Shown here in pieces: positions 28,086-36,511 of a stretch of 64,000 nucleotides of DNA. Made by a program: the position numbers and the translations under genes. The DNA lies in assembly GCF_000240165.1 (NCBI RefSeq), contig NC_017586.1, forward strand, positions 496,001 to 560,000. The letters are read 5' to 3'. The notes beneath the pieces were generated by a model that did no database searches, was not told where the DNA came from, and saw nothing but the letters and a program-made list of their open reading frames with translations. Numbering within the stretch: the stretch's first letter is position 1; every line of letters starts with the position of its first letter. This DNA is from Streptantibioticus cattleyicolor NRRL 8057 = DSM 46488. Lineage in GTDB: Bacteria > Actinomycetota > Actinomycetes > Streptomycetales > Streptomycetaceae.

Positions 28086-28892
28086 TCAGAGCAGGTCGTG
28101 GGTGGGGATTTCGGTCGGGCCGCCGCCCGGTGCCGGGGGTTCCTGGGCGGTGGGCAGGATGCCGCTGAGGTCGCCGAGCCAGCTGTTCTCACCGTCGGCG
28201 TCGGCGGCGGCGCTGACCGCCTCGCGCAGCACGTCGGGTTCCACCGTCATGCTGACCGGGCCGGAGGCGTTCAGGTAGATCAGGTGGCCTTCCGGGAGCT
28301 GGTCGAGCAGGTCGGTGGCCTGGATCGGGGTGAAGGAGAGCCGGCCGGCGGCGTGCAGGTGCTCGGGGGAGCTGAAGACGGGCACGATGGGGGTCTCGTC
28401 GTCGGGGGCGACGGCACACAGCAGGCCGCCGCCGGGTGCGCGGAAGACCGCGACCTCGGCGGTGGCCAGTGCCTGGGTGACCGCCTCGGCCGGGCCGTAG
28501 CCGGTGGCGGCGAGTTGCACGGCGGCGTCCACCGGGTCGGTGGGGTCGGGCCAGCCGAGCGCCTTGGGGGACGGGCGGTATTCCTCGTTGTCCCGCCACT
28601 CGACGATCTCGCCGTCCAGGTCGGAACGCCACTGGCCGACCATGGCCCACTCCGGCGGGGTGCCCTCCCCCGACCAGGTGGGGTCGACCAGGCCGAACCA
28701 GTGGTCGGGGGCCTGCCGGGCCGCCTCGCGGATGTGGTCGGGAACGGGCGGCATCTCGTCGGCGCCGCTCGCGGCCGGTGCGGTGGTCTCCTCGGTGCCG
28801 GGCGCGGCCGGATCCGCCGGTCCGCCCGGCACCGCCGCCGCCTGCGGGGCATGCTGCTGTGACGGACCGTTCCCGTCCGGCGTGCCGCTCAT
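28086..28892 (-). CDS. T7SS-associated protein with SseB-like C-terminal domain
   Basis: The protein has 268 residues, an ATG start and a GGAG site 5 nt upstream. Residues 1-50 are Pro/Ala/Gly-rich and probably disordered. The middle carries a conserved-looking block with HWFGLVDPTWSGEG, then WAMVGQWRSD and YRPSPKALGWPDPTDPVD. The C-terminal part (about 140-240) has the strand pattern of SseB-like domains, including a TPIVPVFSSPEHL segment. From memory this matches the family called 'type VII secretion system-associated protein' in Streptomyces. It sits directly upstream of the giant gene on the same strand, so it may be a chaperone or adaptor for that substrate. This is inference; no catalytic motif is visible. 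Confidence 0.75.
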   Translation of the reverse strand: MSGTPDGNGPSQQHAPQAAAVPGGPADPAAPGTEETTAPAASGADEMPPVPDHIREAARQAPDHWFGLVDPTWSGEGTPPEWAMVGQWRSDLDGEIVEWRDNEEYRPSPKALGWPDPTDPVDAAVQLAATGYGPAEAVTQALATAEVAVFRAPGGGLLCAVAPDDETPIVPVFSSPEHLHAAGRLSFTPIQATDLLDQLPEGHLIYLNASGPVSMTVEPDVLREAVSAAADADGENSWLGDLSGILPTAQEPPAPGGGPTEIPTHDLL

Positions 28893-28949
28893 CTGTACTC
28901 CACCGTTCCCATGTCGCCGGTTCGCTCGTTACGGATTCTGACCCGGCGG

Positions 28950-29318
28950 CTACTGCCCGCCGGACGTGGAGTCCAGCGTGCCCGACAGCCGCCTACCGGT
29001 GGCGGTGTTCTGTTCCTCGGTGTCTTCGTAGGCCTTGATCATCTCGGTGATCTGGTCCGCCGAATCCATGAGCCCGGAGCCACCGTACAGCCCGGCGTCG
29101 ATCAACTGGCTGTGCGGATCCTTGTACTTGTCGTAGAACTTCCCACCGGTCTTGTCGTCACCCCACGGGTGGCCCAGTCGGGAGCTGTCGAGGTCGAGCT
29201 TCTGCCCGGCCGCCTGGAGCCTTTCGCCGAGCGCCTTGAGCTTCTCGGCGGCGCTCTTCAGCCGGACGGTGTCGACGTGGACCGTCGTGTCGGACGACTG
29301 CTGCTGGTCGTCAGCCAT
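28950..29318 (-). CDS. WXG100-like small secreted helical protein
   Basis: The protein has 122 residues from the ATG at 29318, preceded by GGAGG at 8 nt. I prefer this start to one at 29336, which would overlap the upstream gene more. It is helical and polar, with a first helix (KSAAEKLKALGERLQAAGQ), then a HPWGDD turn in place of the W-x-G loop, then a second helix. A YEDTE sequence near the C-terminus fits the Y-x-x-x-D/E secretion signal. It overlaps the YbaB-like gene by 8 nt, so the two are probably co-translated. I expect export through the adjacent ESX system, perhaps as a partner of the YbaB-like protein. Confidence 0.72.
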   Translation of the reverse strand: MADDQQQSSDTTVHVDTVRLKSAAEKLKALGERLQAAGQKLDLDSSRLGHPWGDDKTGGKFYDKYKDPHSQLIDAGLYGGSGLMDSADQITEMIKAYEDTEEQNTATGRRLSGTLDSTSGGQ

Positions 29319-29754
29319 GGTTGCCGCCTCCCTCACGGACGCCGAGTCCGTGGTTGACGTAGGCCCGTACCGCTTCGGGCAGTTCCAGTTCCTCGGGGAA
29401 GAGCGACTTGGGGTCGACGCGGCCCTGGAGCAGGTCGGCCGGTGACACCCCGCCGAGCATGCCGCCGAGGGCGACCTCGGACACCTTGCCCAGCGCCTGC
29501 GTCCGGGCCTGTTCGAGGGCGGCGAGGATGACCCTGGACAGGTCCTTCGGCGGCAGGTTGCGGTAGGCGCCGGTGGGGAAGTCCAGCGCCTTCACCTGGC
29601 CCTGGGCGCCCACGGTGACCTTGACCACCTGGCGGGGTGCCGTCACCGTCACTTCGATCTCGTTGATCCGGCGGCGGGTCTCGGACGCCTGCTCACGAGC
29701 GTCGCGGTACTGCGCCAGCAACTCCTCGATCTGCTCGTCGTACGGGGACGACAT
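29311..29754 (-). CDS. YbaB/EbfC-like protein of the T7SS locus
   Basis: The protein has 147 residues from the ATG at 29754 (GGGAG 8 nt upstream); an upstream in-frame start would add poor-quality sequence. An N-terminal helix (DEQIEELLAQYRDAREQ) is followed by short strands (TVTAPRQVVKVTVGAQGQVK) and a helix (LSRVILAALEQARTQALGKV). This is the layout of the YbaB/EbfC nucleoid-associated fold. Copies of this family beside WXG100 genes are common in actinobacterial ESX loci. Whether this one binds DNA or serves as a secretion partner cannot be told. The gene overlaps the next WXG100-like gene by 8 nt. Confidence 0.72.
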   Translation of the reverse strand: MSSPYDEQIEELLAQYRDAREQASETRRRINEIEVTVTAPRQVVKVTVGAQGQVKALDFPTGAYRNLPPKDLSRVILAALEQARTQALGKVSEVALGGMLGGVSPADLLQGRVDPKSLFPEELELPEAVRAYVNHGLGVREGGGNHG

Positions 29755-29901
29755 CCCTGTTTCTCCCAACGCCGTACCGGACCGTTCCACAGATACGTCC
29801 GAGTCAACTGGACCCGGCGCCCGCACGCCAACCCCGCACCGTGGGGTATGAACGTCCGTACACCCGCCTCTGCCTGCGTGCGCAAGGAGTGCCGGTCGTG
29901 G

Positions 29902-32900
29902 TCACCCCCAGACCTCCTCGCCCTGGCGCAGCAGGTCGGAGATGCTGCTGCCCTTCTTGCCTTCTTCCTCGCGGTCCCGGCCCTTGCCGTTGGTGGTGGC
30001 GGAGGCCGGGCGGTTCTCGCGTTCCTCGGTCGGGGCGGTGGGCTCGTCCTCGAAGGAGCACGACAGTTCCATCGGCGCGGTGGTGTTGGCCTTGGGGCGC
30101 CACGCCTGACGGGTGGGTGCGGCGGGGGCCTCCTGCTCGCCGGCGACGGCGCGGGCGATCGGGTAGGCGCCGGCGACGACCGACGTCACCGCGGCGGCGT
30201 CCTGGCGGTAGCTGTCGTCGGACGCGTCCGGGTGCCCGGGGGCGGAACGCTGGACGCCGAGCAGCGGGAGGAGCGAGTCGTCCTCGGCGTCCCAAGTCGC
30301 GGCGTCGTCGAGGGGTTCGGCGGGGGCCGCGGGGGCGGGTTGGTGCTGTGCGGCCGGGACGGTGGACGCGGGTTGTGCGGGTGCCGCCACCTCCCGGGCC
30401 GGGAGGGTGTGTTCGGTGGTGGGCGGCGGTGCGCTCGGGGTCACCGATGCCGCGTCGTGGTGCGCGGTGGCGTGGGAGGGGTCGGCGGGCACTCCGGCCG
30501 GGGACGGTCCGGAGGTGCCCCATGTGCCCTCTCCCCACGCCGGGGTGGTGCTGTCCTCGGCCGGACGGGTGCGGTGGTTCGGGGAACCGCCGGTACCGCC
30601 GGGGCCACCGCCGGCCGTCGCGGTGAGCGGCATGCCGGCCACCACACCGGCCGCCAGTTCCTCCGCGGCCAGTTCCTCGGCGGACGGGACGGTCGCGGGC
30701 GCATGGCCCGTTCCGAAGATGTCGGCGGGCATGCCTTGTCCGTCCGGCGCGCGCAGGTGTCCCTCGGCGGGCGGGGCACCGTGCGGGGTGCTGGTGGCGG
30801 AGCCGGTCGTGTCCGCAACGGCGGACCAGGGTTCGGTGGTTCCGGACAACAGGCCGGAGGCGTCGGAGCGTTCGTGCTCGCGTTCGCCGGTTCCGGCCGC
30901 GGCGGTCAGACCGCCCATGGGCATCATCGGCATGGTGACGCCCGGCGCGTCCGCGCCCTCCGACGGCACACGGCCGGTCAGCGCCTCGTCCAGCGGCAGC
31001 TCCAGCCCGGGGCCGCCGACACCGGCACCGGCGGTCACCTGGTCGGATTCCGACGACGGCGTACCGCTCCACGGGGCCGTATCGCCGTGCAGCAGCCCGG
31101 AGGCGTCCGACCGGGTGCCTTCGGAGTTGTCGGCGCCACGCATACCACCGGCGCCCATACCGCCCATCGGCATCATCGGCATACCGCCCGGCACACCACC
31201 CACCCCGTCCGACGGCACGCTGCCGGTCGGTGCCTCGTCCAGCGGCAGGCCGAGGCTCGACACATTCTCGTTAGGCAGATGCAGTCCGGGGCCGCCCGCG
31301 CCGGCACCGGCCACGACGTCCGACGGGGCGTCCGGCAACAAGGGGGAACCGGTCCACGGCAGCGCGTCACCGTGCAGCAGCCCGGAGGCGTCCGACCGGG
31401 TGCCCTCGGAGTTGTTGGCGCCACCCGGGCCGCCGGCACCCATACCGCCCATGGGCATCATCGGCATACCACCCACCCCGTTCGACGGCAGGCTGCCGGT
31501 CGGTGCCTCGTCCAGCGGCAGGCCGAGGCTCGACACGTTCTCGTTAGGCAGATGCAGTCCGGGGCCGCCCGCGCCGGCGCCGCCGGTGACGTCCGACAGG
31601 GCGTCCGGCAGCGAGGTGGAGCCGTTCCAGGGCAACGCCTCCTTGTTCAGCAGGCCGGAGGAGTCGGAGGGCGAGCTCTCCGAGCCGCCCAGGCCCGGAC
31701 TCCTGCTGCCCGTCGGCATCATCGGCATGCCGGGGGTCGTCAGCCCCGTGTCACCCGGATACCCGGCGACGTGCGAGTCCGGGGAGGCGACGTTGTCGAA
31801 GGAGGGCAGACCGGGCCCGTTGGTGGACAGGCCGGTGTGGGGATAGTTGGCGAGGGACGGCATGTCGCCCACGGGCGGGGCGTCGATGCCGTGGGTGTTC
31901 GGCAGGCCGGCGCCCTGGTAGGGGGAGACGGGGGAATCGGCCGGGTTGGCCGAGTGGTCGCCGAAGGCCCCGGGAGAGTCCAGCCCCAGATTGCCGCCGT
32001 ACGGCTTCACCGACTTGTCGAAGGCTTTGGAGTTGTCGGCGGCGTCACCGGTCTTACCGAGGCCGGGGAACGGCGCGAGGGCAGGAGGGGCGTCGGGGTT
32101 GAGCGCCTTCTCCATGTAGGGATTGACCGTTCCGCCGTCGGGCAGGTTCCCCGAGTCCGGGCCCAGGGAGTTGTTGGGGTACGAGGCGGGGGCGGTCTGG
32201 TCCAGCGGGTTGTCGAGCGACTTGTTCGCGGTCCCGGGGCCGCCGCCGGGCAGGTCGGACAGCGGCGGGGCGCTGATCGGCTCGTGCAGACCGCCCGGGC
32301 CCTGCGAATCGGTCGACCCCCCGTAGGGCTGCGGGTTGGTGTCGAGACCGTTGAAGTCCTTGCTCCCGCCGGGCCCGTGGCTGTCGTAGTGGGGTACGTT
32401 CGGGCCGTTGCCGGGTGCGTTGGCCCAGTTCTCCGGGCTGTGCGGGTACGGCTGGAGGTTCGGCGTGTGGTTGCCGTAACCGCCGGTCGGAGGCTTGTTG
32501 AAGTACGGGAGGTTGGGCCCGTAGTACGGCAGCCCGCCGCGCGGGTACGGCATCGCGTTGTACGGGATGTTGGGGCCGGAGCCGGGGATGTACCCGTTGG
32601 GGTTGTGGGTCGGGTCGGTGGGCGGCGTGGGCTTGGCGACCGAATCCTTGGTCACCGTGTAGTGCGTGGCGAGGGTCTGGAGCACCGCCAGCATGTCGTT
32701 GGTCATCATCCTGACGACCTGCGGCAGCTTGTGGACCTCGACCAGCCCATTGGACATCTGCAGGCTCGGATCGATCTTCAGCGCCTGCTGGGCGTACCAG
32801 TAGTTGATGTCCTGGATCTTGGCCTTGGCCTCGCGGAGGTGCTGGGCGTTGTTGGCGAGCTGCTGCGGGACGTCGTTGTCACCGGTGACGCCGCCGGACA

Positions 32901-33294
32901 GGACGTTGGCCATGTCGCCGACCTGCTTGGACAGGCCGGTCATCGCCTTGTTCAGGGCCTGCGCCGCCGCTCCCCGCCACGGACCGTGCTCGCCGGTCAG
33001 CGCCTTGGTCTGGTCGGCGATGCCCTCGGCGACCTCCTTGAGCACCTGCTCGGTGTACCAGAAGGCGTTGGCGGCCTCCTGGAGGGACTCCGGATCGGAG
33101 ATCGCCTTCAGTTTGCGGTCGACGGAGGCGTCCTCGACGTAGGCGGCACCACCGTTGATGGCCGCCATGATCTTCTTCCAGCTCCAGTGGCTGTAGTCAC
33201 CGGTGGTGTTGCCGGTCTGGGTGGCCCAGACGCCGTCGCTGTTGGAAATGGAGCCATCGGAGTTGTCGTCGCTGTAGTTGTCCGTGTCGCCCAT
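29902..33294 (-). CDS. Large PPE-like T7SS substrate with repetitive tail
   Basis: The protein has 1,130 residues. Residues 35-220 are helical and closely match the neighbouring 529-residue protein. They include a GPWRGAAAQALNKAM segment (Trp106), resembling the W-x-G turn and helix of PPE or WXG100 proteins. From about 225 on the chain is Pro/Gly/Asn-rich, then carries several 91-residue repeats (MPMMPMGGMGAGG, LPNENVSSLGLPLDEAPTG). The last 30 residues are charged and end LLRQGEEVWG. No enzymatic motif is seen. Likely an exported or surface protein; its role as EspB- or PPE-like substrate is inferred from the WXG-type head and locus position. The start is MGDTD, shared with the paralogue. 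Confidence 0.75.
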   Translation of the reverse strand: MGDTDNYSDDNSDGSISNSDGVWATQTGNTTGDYSHWSWKKIMAAINGGAAYVEDASVDRKLKAISDPESLQEAANAFWYTEQVLKEVAEGIADQTKALTGEHGPWRGAAAQALNKAMTGLSKQVGDMANVLSGGVTGDNDVPQQLANNAQHLREAKAKIQDINYWYAQQALKIDPSLQMSNGLVEVHKLPQVVRMMTNDMLAVLQTLATHYTVTKDSVAKPTPPTDPTHNPNGYIPGSGPNIPYNAMPYPRGGLPYYGPNLPYFNKPPTGGYGNHTPNLQPYPHSPENWANAPGNGPNVPHYDSHGPGGSKDFNGLDTNPQPYGGSTDSQGPGGLHEPISAPPLSDLPGGGPGTANKSLDNPLDQTAPASYPNNSLGPDSGNLPDGGTVNPYMEKALNPDAPPALAPFPGLGKTGDAADNSKAFDKSVKPYGGNLGLDSPGAFGDHSANPADSPVSPYQGAGLPNTHGIDAPPVGDMPSLANYPHTGLSTNGPGLPSFDNVASPDSHVAGYPGDTGLTTPGMPMMPTGSRSPGLGGSESSPSDSSGLLNKEALPWNGSTSLPDALSDVTGGAGAGGPGLHLPNENVSSLGLPLDEAPTGSLPSNGVGGMPMMPMGGMGAGGPGGANNSEGTRSDASGLLHGDALPWTGSPLLPDAPSDVVAGAGAGGPGLHLPNENVSSLGLPLDEAPTGSVPSDGVGGVPGGMPMMPMGGMGAGGMRGADNSEGTRSDASGLLHGDTAPWSGTPSSESDQVTAGAGVGGPGLELPLDEALTGRVPSEGADAPGVTMPMMPMGGLTAAAGTGEREHERSDASGLLSGTTEPWSAVADTTGSATSTPHGAPPAEGHLRAPDGQGMPADIFGTGHAPATVPSAEELAAEELAAGVVAGMPLTATAGGGPGGTGGSPNHRTRPAEDSTTPAWGEGTWGTSGPSPAGVPADPSHATAHHDAASVTPSAPPPTTEHTLPAREVAAPAQPASTVPAAQHQPAPAAPAEPLDDAATWDAEDDSLLPLLGVQRSAPGHPDASDDSYRQDAAAVTSVVAGAYPIARAVAGEQEAPAAPTRQAWRPKANTTAPMELSCSFEDEPTAPTEERENRPASATTNGKGRDREEEGKKGSSISDLLRQGEEVWG
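30810..31720 (-). repeat. Tandem 91-residue (273-bp) repeats
   Basis: The motif encoding LPNENVSSLGLPLDEA occurs at about 31265 and 31538, exactly 273 bp apart. More diverged copies flank these on both sides. The repeats remain in frame within the 1,130-residue protein. Confidence 0.85.
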
Positions 33295-33351
33295 GTCTTC
33301 CCGCTCCCATCCCCCCTGAACGCTCCGCGGCTCTACGAGCCGCCCACCGGA

Positions 33352-34941
33352 CTAGAAGCCGGGGAGGGTGTCGTACGTCTCCGCGTCCCGGTTCCTGACC
33401 CGGACCTCCTGCGGCGGCAGGTTGGCCTCCATCGGGAGCAGACGTCTGAACTCGTGCGGCTGCTGGGAAGTGTCGTGGACGACCCGGAATTCCTGCCGGC
33501 CCGCGGTCAGATGAGCCGGGACCTGCTCCACCCTCAGTGCCTCCATGCGCAGCGGCTGGTTCGTATCGTGGTGCACGACCAACTCACGCTCGTGACCAGG
33601 CACGTTCTGCCCGGCGGGGTCGTACTGCGGCGGAGCGTAACCAGGCACGTTCTGCCCGGCCGGGTCGTACTGCGGCGGAGCATAGTCAGGCACGTTCTGC
33701 CCGGTGGAGTCGTACTGCGACGGAACGTAGGCGGGCACGTTCTGCCCGGGGATGTTCTGCGTCGGGGCGTCGTACGGGCCGGGGGTCGCGTAGGGGTCCG
33801 GCGGTGGTGCGTCGCCACCGGTGCTCCCGTTCGTGCCGCCCCAGTCGTACGGGGTGTTCGTATCCGTCGGTCCGTTGCCGGTGCCGTACGCGTACGCACC
33901 GGGCACCGCCCCGCCGTACTCGGCGGGTACCGCCGCGCCGTACGGATCGGCGTTCGGGCCCTCCGGGTCCTCGTAGGGGGTGTACTGCCCGCCGGTGGTG
34001 CCGTAGGGGCTGTACTGCCCGCCAGGAGTGCCGTACGGGCTGTACTGCCCGCCAGGGGTGCCGTACGTCCCGTACCCGGTGTACTGGCCGTCGGTGGGGC
34101 CGTAGTTGCCGTAGGGGGTGGTGTTGCCGTAGCCGCCCGGGGCGTTGCTGTAGGGGTCGTTCGGGTCGTACGGGCCGCCGCCGGAGTAGACGGGCTGGTA
34201 GGCGGGGTAACCGCCGGAGGTGGTGTTGCCGGGGTCGTCGGAGCCGCCGGGGTTGCTGTTGGTGGGGTCGTTGGGGGCGTCGGGCTTGGCGACGTTGTCC
34301 TTGTTGACCTTGTAGTGGCTTGCCAAGGCGGTGAGCACCTGACGCATGTCGTCGCTCATCATCTTGACGATCTTCTCGTTGTTGTTGACGTGGACCAGGC
34401 CGTTGTCCATCTTGGCGTCCGGGTCCATGTCGACGGCCTGCTGGGCGTACCAGGTGTCGATGTCGTGGACCTTGGCGATGGCCTCGCGCAGGTGCTGGGC
34501 GTTGTCGGCGATCTGCTGCGGGACGTCGTTGTCACCGGTGACGCCGCCGGAGAGCACCTCGGCCATGGCGGTGACCTGCTTCGCCAAGGTGGTCATCGCC
34601 TTGTTCAGGGCCTGCGCCGCCGCTCCCTGCCACGGACCGTACTCCCCGGTCAGGGATTCGGTCTGGTCGGTGATGGCCTCGGCGACCTCCTTGAGCACCT
34701 GCTCGGTGTACCAGAAGGCGTTGGCGGCGTCCTGGAGGGTCTGCGGGTCCGAGACCTGCTGTGCCCGGTGTTCGTTCGAGGTGTTGTCGACGTAGGCGGA
34801 GCCACCGCAGATGGCCGCCATGATTCTCCGCCAGTCCCAGTTGCTGTAGTCGCCGGTGGTATCGCCCTTGTTGTCCGCGAACGTGCCGTCGTCGTTGGTG
34901 GTGAAGCCACCCGAATTGTTGTCGAGGTAGGTGTCGCCCAT
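33352..34941 (-). CDS. PPE-like T7SS substrate, paralogue of the adjacent larger protein
   Basis: The protein has 529 residues. Residues 30-220 match the neighbour at 29902-33294 over the whole head, including FWYTEQVLKEVAE, GPWQGAAAQALNKAM (Trp104) and VLSGGVTGDNDVPQQ. The pair is therefore a tandem duplication. The tail (from about 225) is different in sequence but also low-complexity: Tyr/Gly/Pro-rich YGTPGGQYSP decapeptides, then PAGQNVPGYAPPQYD units. The final 90 residues look folded and charged. No catalytic motif is present. Only 57 nt separate it from the next gene, so the two are probably co-transcribed. Export by the ESX machine is inferred. Confidence 0.75.
   Translation of the reverse strand: MGDTYLDNNSGGFTTNDDGTFADNKGDTTGDYSNWDWRRIMAAICGGSAYVDNTSNEHRAQQVSDPQTLQDAANAFWYTEQVLKEVAEAITDQTESLTGEYGPWQGAAAQALNKAMTTLAKQVTAMAEVLSGGVTGDNDVPQQIADNAQHLREAIAKVHDIDTWYAQQAVDMDPDAKMDNGLVHVNNNEKIVKMMSDDMRQVLTALASHYKVNKDNVAKPDAPNDPTNSNPGGSDDPGNTTSGGYPAYQPVYSGGGPYDPNDPYSNAPGGYGNTTPYGNYGPTDGQYTGYGTYGTPGGQYSPYGTPGGQYSPYGTTGGQYTPYEDPEGPNADPYGAAVPAEYGGAVPGAYAYGTGNGPTDTNTPYDWGGTNGSTGGDAPPPDPYATPGPYDAPTQNIPGQNVPAYVPSQYDSTGQNVPDYAPPQYDPAGQNVPGYAPPQYDPAGQNVPGHERELVVHHDTNQPLRMEALRVEQVPAHLTAGRQEFRVVHDTSQQPHEFRRLLPMEANLPPQEVRVRNRDAETYDTLPGF
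33601..33750 (-). repeat. 45-bp tandem repeats (15-residue units)
   Basis: Units start at 33601, 33646, 33691 and 33736 and encode variants of PAGQNVPGYAPPQYD in the tail of the 529-residue protein. The fourth unit diverges after about 15 nt. Confidence 0.9.
33981..34070 (-). repeat. 30-bp tandem repeats (10-residue units)
   Basis: TGTACTGCCCGCC (plus-strand sense) recurs at 33981, 34011 and 34041. The units encode YGTPGGQYSP-type decapeptides in the tail of the 529-residue protein. Confidence 0.88.
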
Positions 34942-35089
34942 CCCGCCCGCCCGTTAGTCCCGAAGCGCACCGCCCGCACCACGGACACCGCGCCGCCATC
35001 GCCTGTGCCGGTCCCCCGCCGGACGGGGTACCCGCTGTTGTGCTGTTGTGGGCCCGGCGCGGCGGTGGGGGCGCCGCGTCAGGGCCGAA

Positions 35090-35113
35090 GGCCCGGTGAC
35101 GCGGCACCGGGCC
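35090..35113 (-). terminator. GC-rich hairpin between the small helical gene and the PPE-like pair
   Basis: GGCCCGGTG and CACCGGGCC form a perfect 9-bp stem around a 6-nt loop, with no T-tract. It lies in the 241-nt gap 34942-35182, which holds no other feature I can see. It could be a weak terminator or processing site that lowers expression of the downstream PPE-like genes relative to the WXG100 pair. Confidence 0.5.
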
Positions 35114-35182
35114 ACGTGCCGGCATCCGCCCACGCGCCGCGCCAGGCCGGCCCCGCGACGCGCCGGATCACGGTCACCGCGA

Positions 35183-35719
35183 TCAGAGCGGGTCCTTCTG
35201 GAGCTTCTGGACGTCGCTCTGGGCCTCGGTGATGAGATCCCTCAGTTCCTGGCCGGCGTTCTTGTTGAGCTCTTCGATCGTCGCGTACTTGTCCGCCAGG
35301 TCCCGTATCTGCTGGGCCACCTTCTTCAGCGCCTCGCGCAGCTGGTGCATCGCGTCGACGTAGTGCTGCTGCAACCCGTCCTTGGGGTCGCTGATGGTCT
35401 TCTTGAGGTCTTCGGCCTCCTTGAAGGCACCGGGCGCCAGCGCCCGGAGGTGGAAGACCTTGTCCCTGGCCGTGCCCACCATGTCGCACAGCGTGTCGAG
35501 GTTGTCGGCGTACGTCTTGAGCGCCTTGGTGTCCACCGACGTGTTGCCGTTGCCGTCCCGGATCCGGATCCCGGGGATCACCGGAGTGGGGGGCAAGGGG
35601 TCGTGGTCGACGTGGCCCTCGCTGCTGTCGGTGTACAGGCCGCCGTTGTAGGCGTCCGGCTCCGTCTTCGTCGTCGACGACGAAGACGAGTGGTGATTCG
35701 ACCCCGCTCCACCGTTCAT
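35183..35719 (-). CDS. Small helical T7SS-locus protein
   Basis: The protein has 178 residues from ATG 35719, with a GGGGGTGA site 5 nt upstream. Residues 1-55 are Ser/Asn/Thr-rich and probably disordered. Residues 60-178 are almost wholly helical and charged (YADNLDTLCDMVGTARDKVF, HQLREALKKVAQQIRDLADK). This resembles the helical bundles of WXG100-like or EspC/PE-type partners, though no W-x-G loop is present. It follows the WXG100 pair by 46 nt on the same strand. I do not recognise a named family; export or a chaperone role is only suggested by context. Confidence 0.65.
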   Translation of the reverse strand: MNGGAGSNHHSSSSSTTKTEPDAYNGGLYTDSSEGHVDHDPLPPTPVIPGIRIRDGNGNTSVDTKALKTYADNLDTLCDMVGTARDKVFHLRALAPGAFKEAEDLKKTISDPKDGLQQHYVDAMHQLREALKKVAQQIRDLADKYATIEELNKNAGQELRDLITEAQSDVQKLQKDPL

Positions 35720-35765
35720 CGTTCACCCCCTTCCCTCGCGCCGCTCGGTCGCGTTCGTCACCGGG

Positions 35766-36056
35766 TCACTGCTCCCAGAGGCTGACGCCGTACTTCTCAC
35801 CCCGGGTGTAGTACTCGCCGATCTGGCCCAGCGCGGAGGTGGCCGCGGCCGACTGCTTCTGCATTTCGGCGGCTGCCGCGTCCCACTTGGCCTTGGCCTG
35901 GTTGTAGGCTTCCCGGGCGTCGCTGGTCCACTGGGAGAGGTTCTGCTTGGCGGCGTCGTCCAGGTTGGACAGGGTCTGGGAGATCTGCTGGGTGATGGTG
36001 TCCATCTCACCGTGGACGAACTGCATCTGCTCCAGGCTTACCTGGTACGAGGTCAC
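35766..36056 (-). CDS. WXG100 family protein (Esx-like) with WTS turn and YxxxE signal
   Basis: The protein has 96 residues from GTG 36056; AAAGGA lies 7 nt upstream. It has the size and helix-turn-helix layout of ESAT-6/CFP-10 proteins: helix 1 (EQMQFVHGEMDTITQQISQT), the turn SQWTSDAREAY (Trp43), helix 2 (KAKWDAAAAEMQKQSAAATS). The turn is W-T-S instead of W-x-G. The C-terminus has YTRGE, fitting the Y-x-x-x-D/E T7SS export signal. It is the second gene of a pair, 51 nt after the other WXG100 gene, so the two probably form the secreted heterodimer. Confidence 0.9.
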   Translation of the reverse strand: MTSYQVSLEQMQFVHGEMDTITQQISQTLSNLDDAAKQNLSQWTSDAREAYNQAKAKWDAAAAEMQKQSAAATSALGQIGEYYTRGEKYGVSLWEQ

Positions 36057-36107
36057 GGTCGTTTCCTTTCGGCGGGATCTGCTGTTCGACTGGCAAGGAC
36101 GGGGAGG

Positions 36108-36449
36108 TCAGAACCCGGGCAGACCCGCGGACATCGCCTGCTGCATGTGGTTGGCCACATCGCTGGTGTTCGTCTGCACGTGCTGGTAGTTGCCGGTGTT
36201 GGCCTCGAGCTTGTCGGTGACCACCTGGAGCGCCTGCCGCACCTTCTCGCAGTTCTCCAGCCAGGTGTTGAGGGCGCCGATGAAGGCCGGGGCGGCGCCG
36301 TCGGAGTCACTGGTCCAGCTGCTCTCCAGGGTGGTGGCCTGGTCCTGCATGCTGGAGTGGGCGCGGCCGACCTCGGAGAGCGCCTGCTCGAAGTGCGGCT
36401 GCGCCGCCCGCATCCCTGCAATGTCAACTGTGGTGGACGCGTTGGCCAT
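36108..36449 (-). CDS. WXG100 family protein (Esx-like), partner of the pair
   Basis: The protein has 113 residues from ATG 36449; AAGGGA lies 8 nt upstream. It has two helices around SSWTSDSDGAAPAF (Trp45), again with W-T-S in place of W-x-G. The C-terminal tail (NTSDVANHMQQAMSAGLPGF) extends beyond the usual 100 residues and has no clear Y-x-x-x-D/E signal. The partner 51 nt downstream does have one, as expected of a heterodimer in which one subunit carries the signal. It follows the EccA-like ATPase gene by 62 nt. Confidence 0.9.
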   Translation of the reverse strand: MANASTTVDIAGMRAAQPHFEQALSEVGRAHSSMQDQATTLESSWTSDSDGAAPAFIGALNTWLENCEKVRQALQVVTDKLEANTGNYQHVQTNTSDVANHMQQAMSAGLPGF

Positions 36450-36511
36450 CGCTCAGTCCCTTCGTTCGCATCGGGTGCCGCGGTCTGGTGCGCGGTCGAT
36501 TACCGTTCTCG

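Noticed and set aside
29848-35232. A 1,794-codon plus-strand frame
   Set aside because: It lies opposite the two PPE-like genes and is Val/Arg/Gly-rich; the minus-strand genes have homologous heads and ribosome sites.
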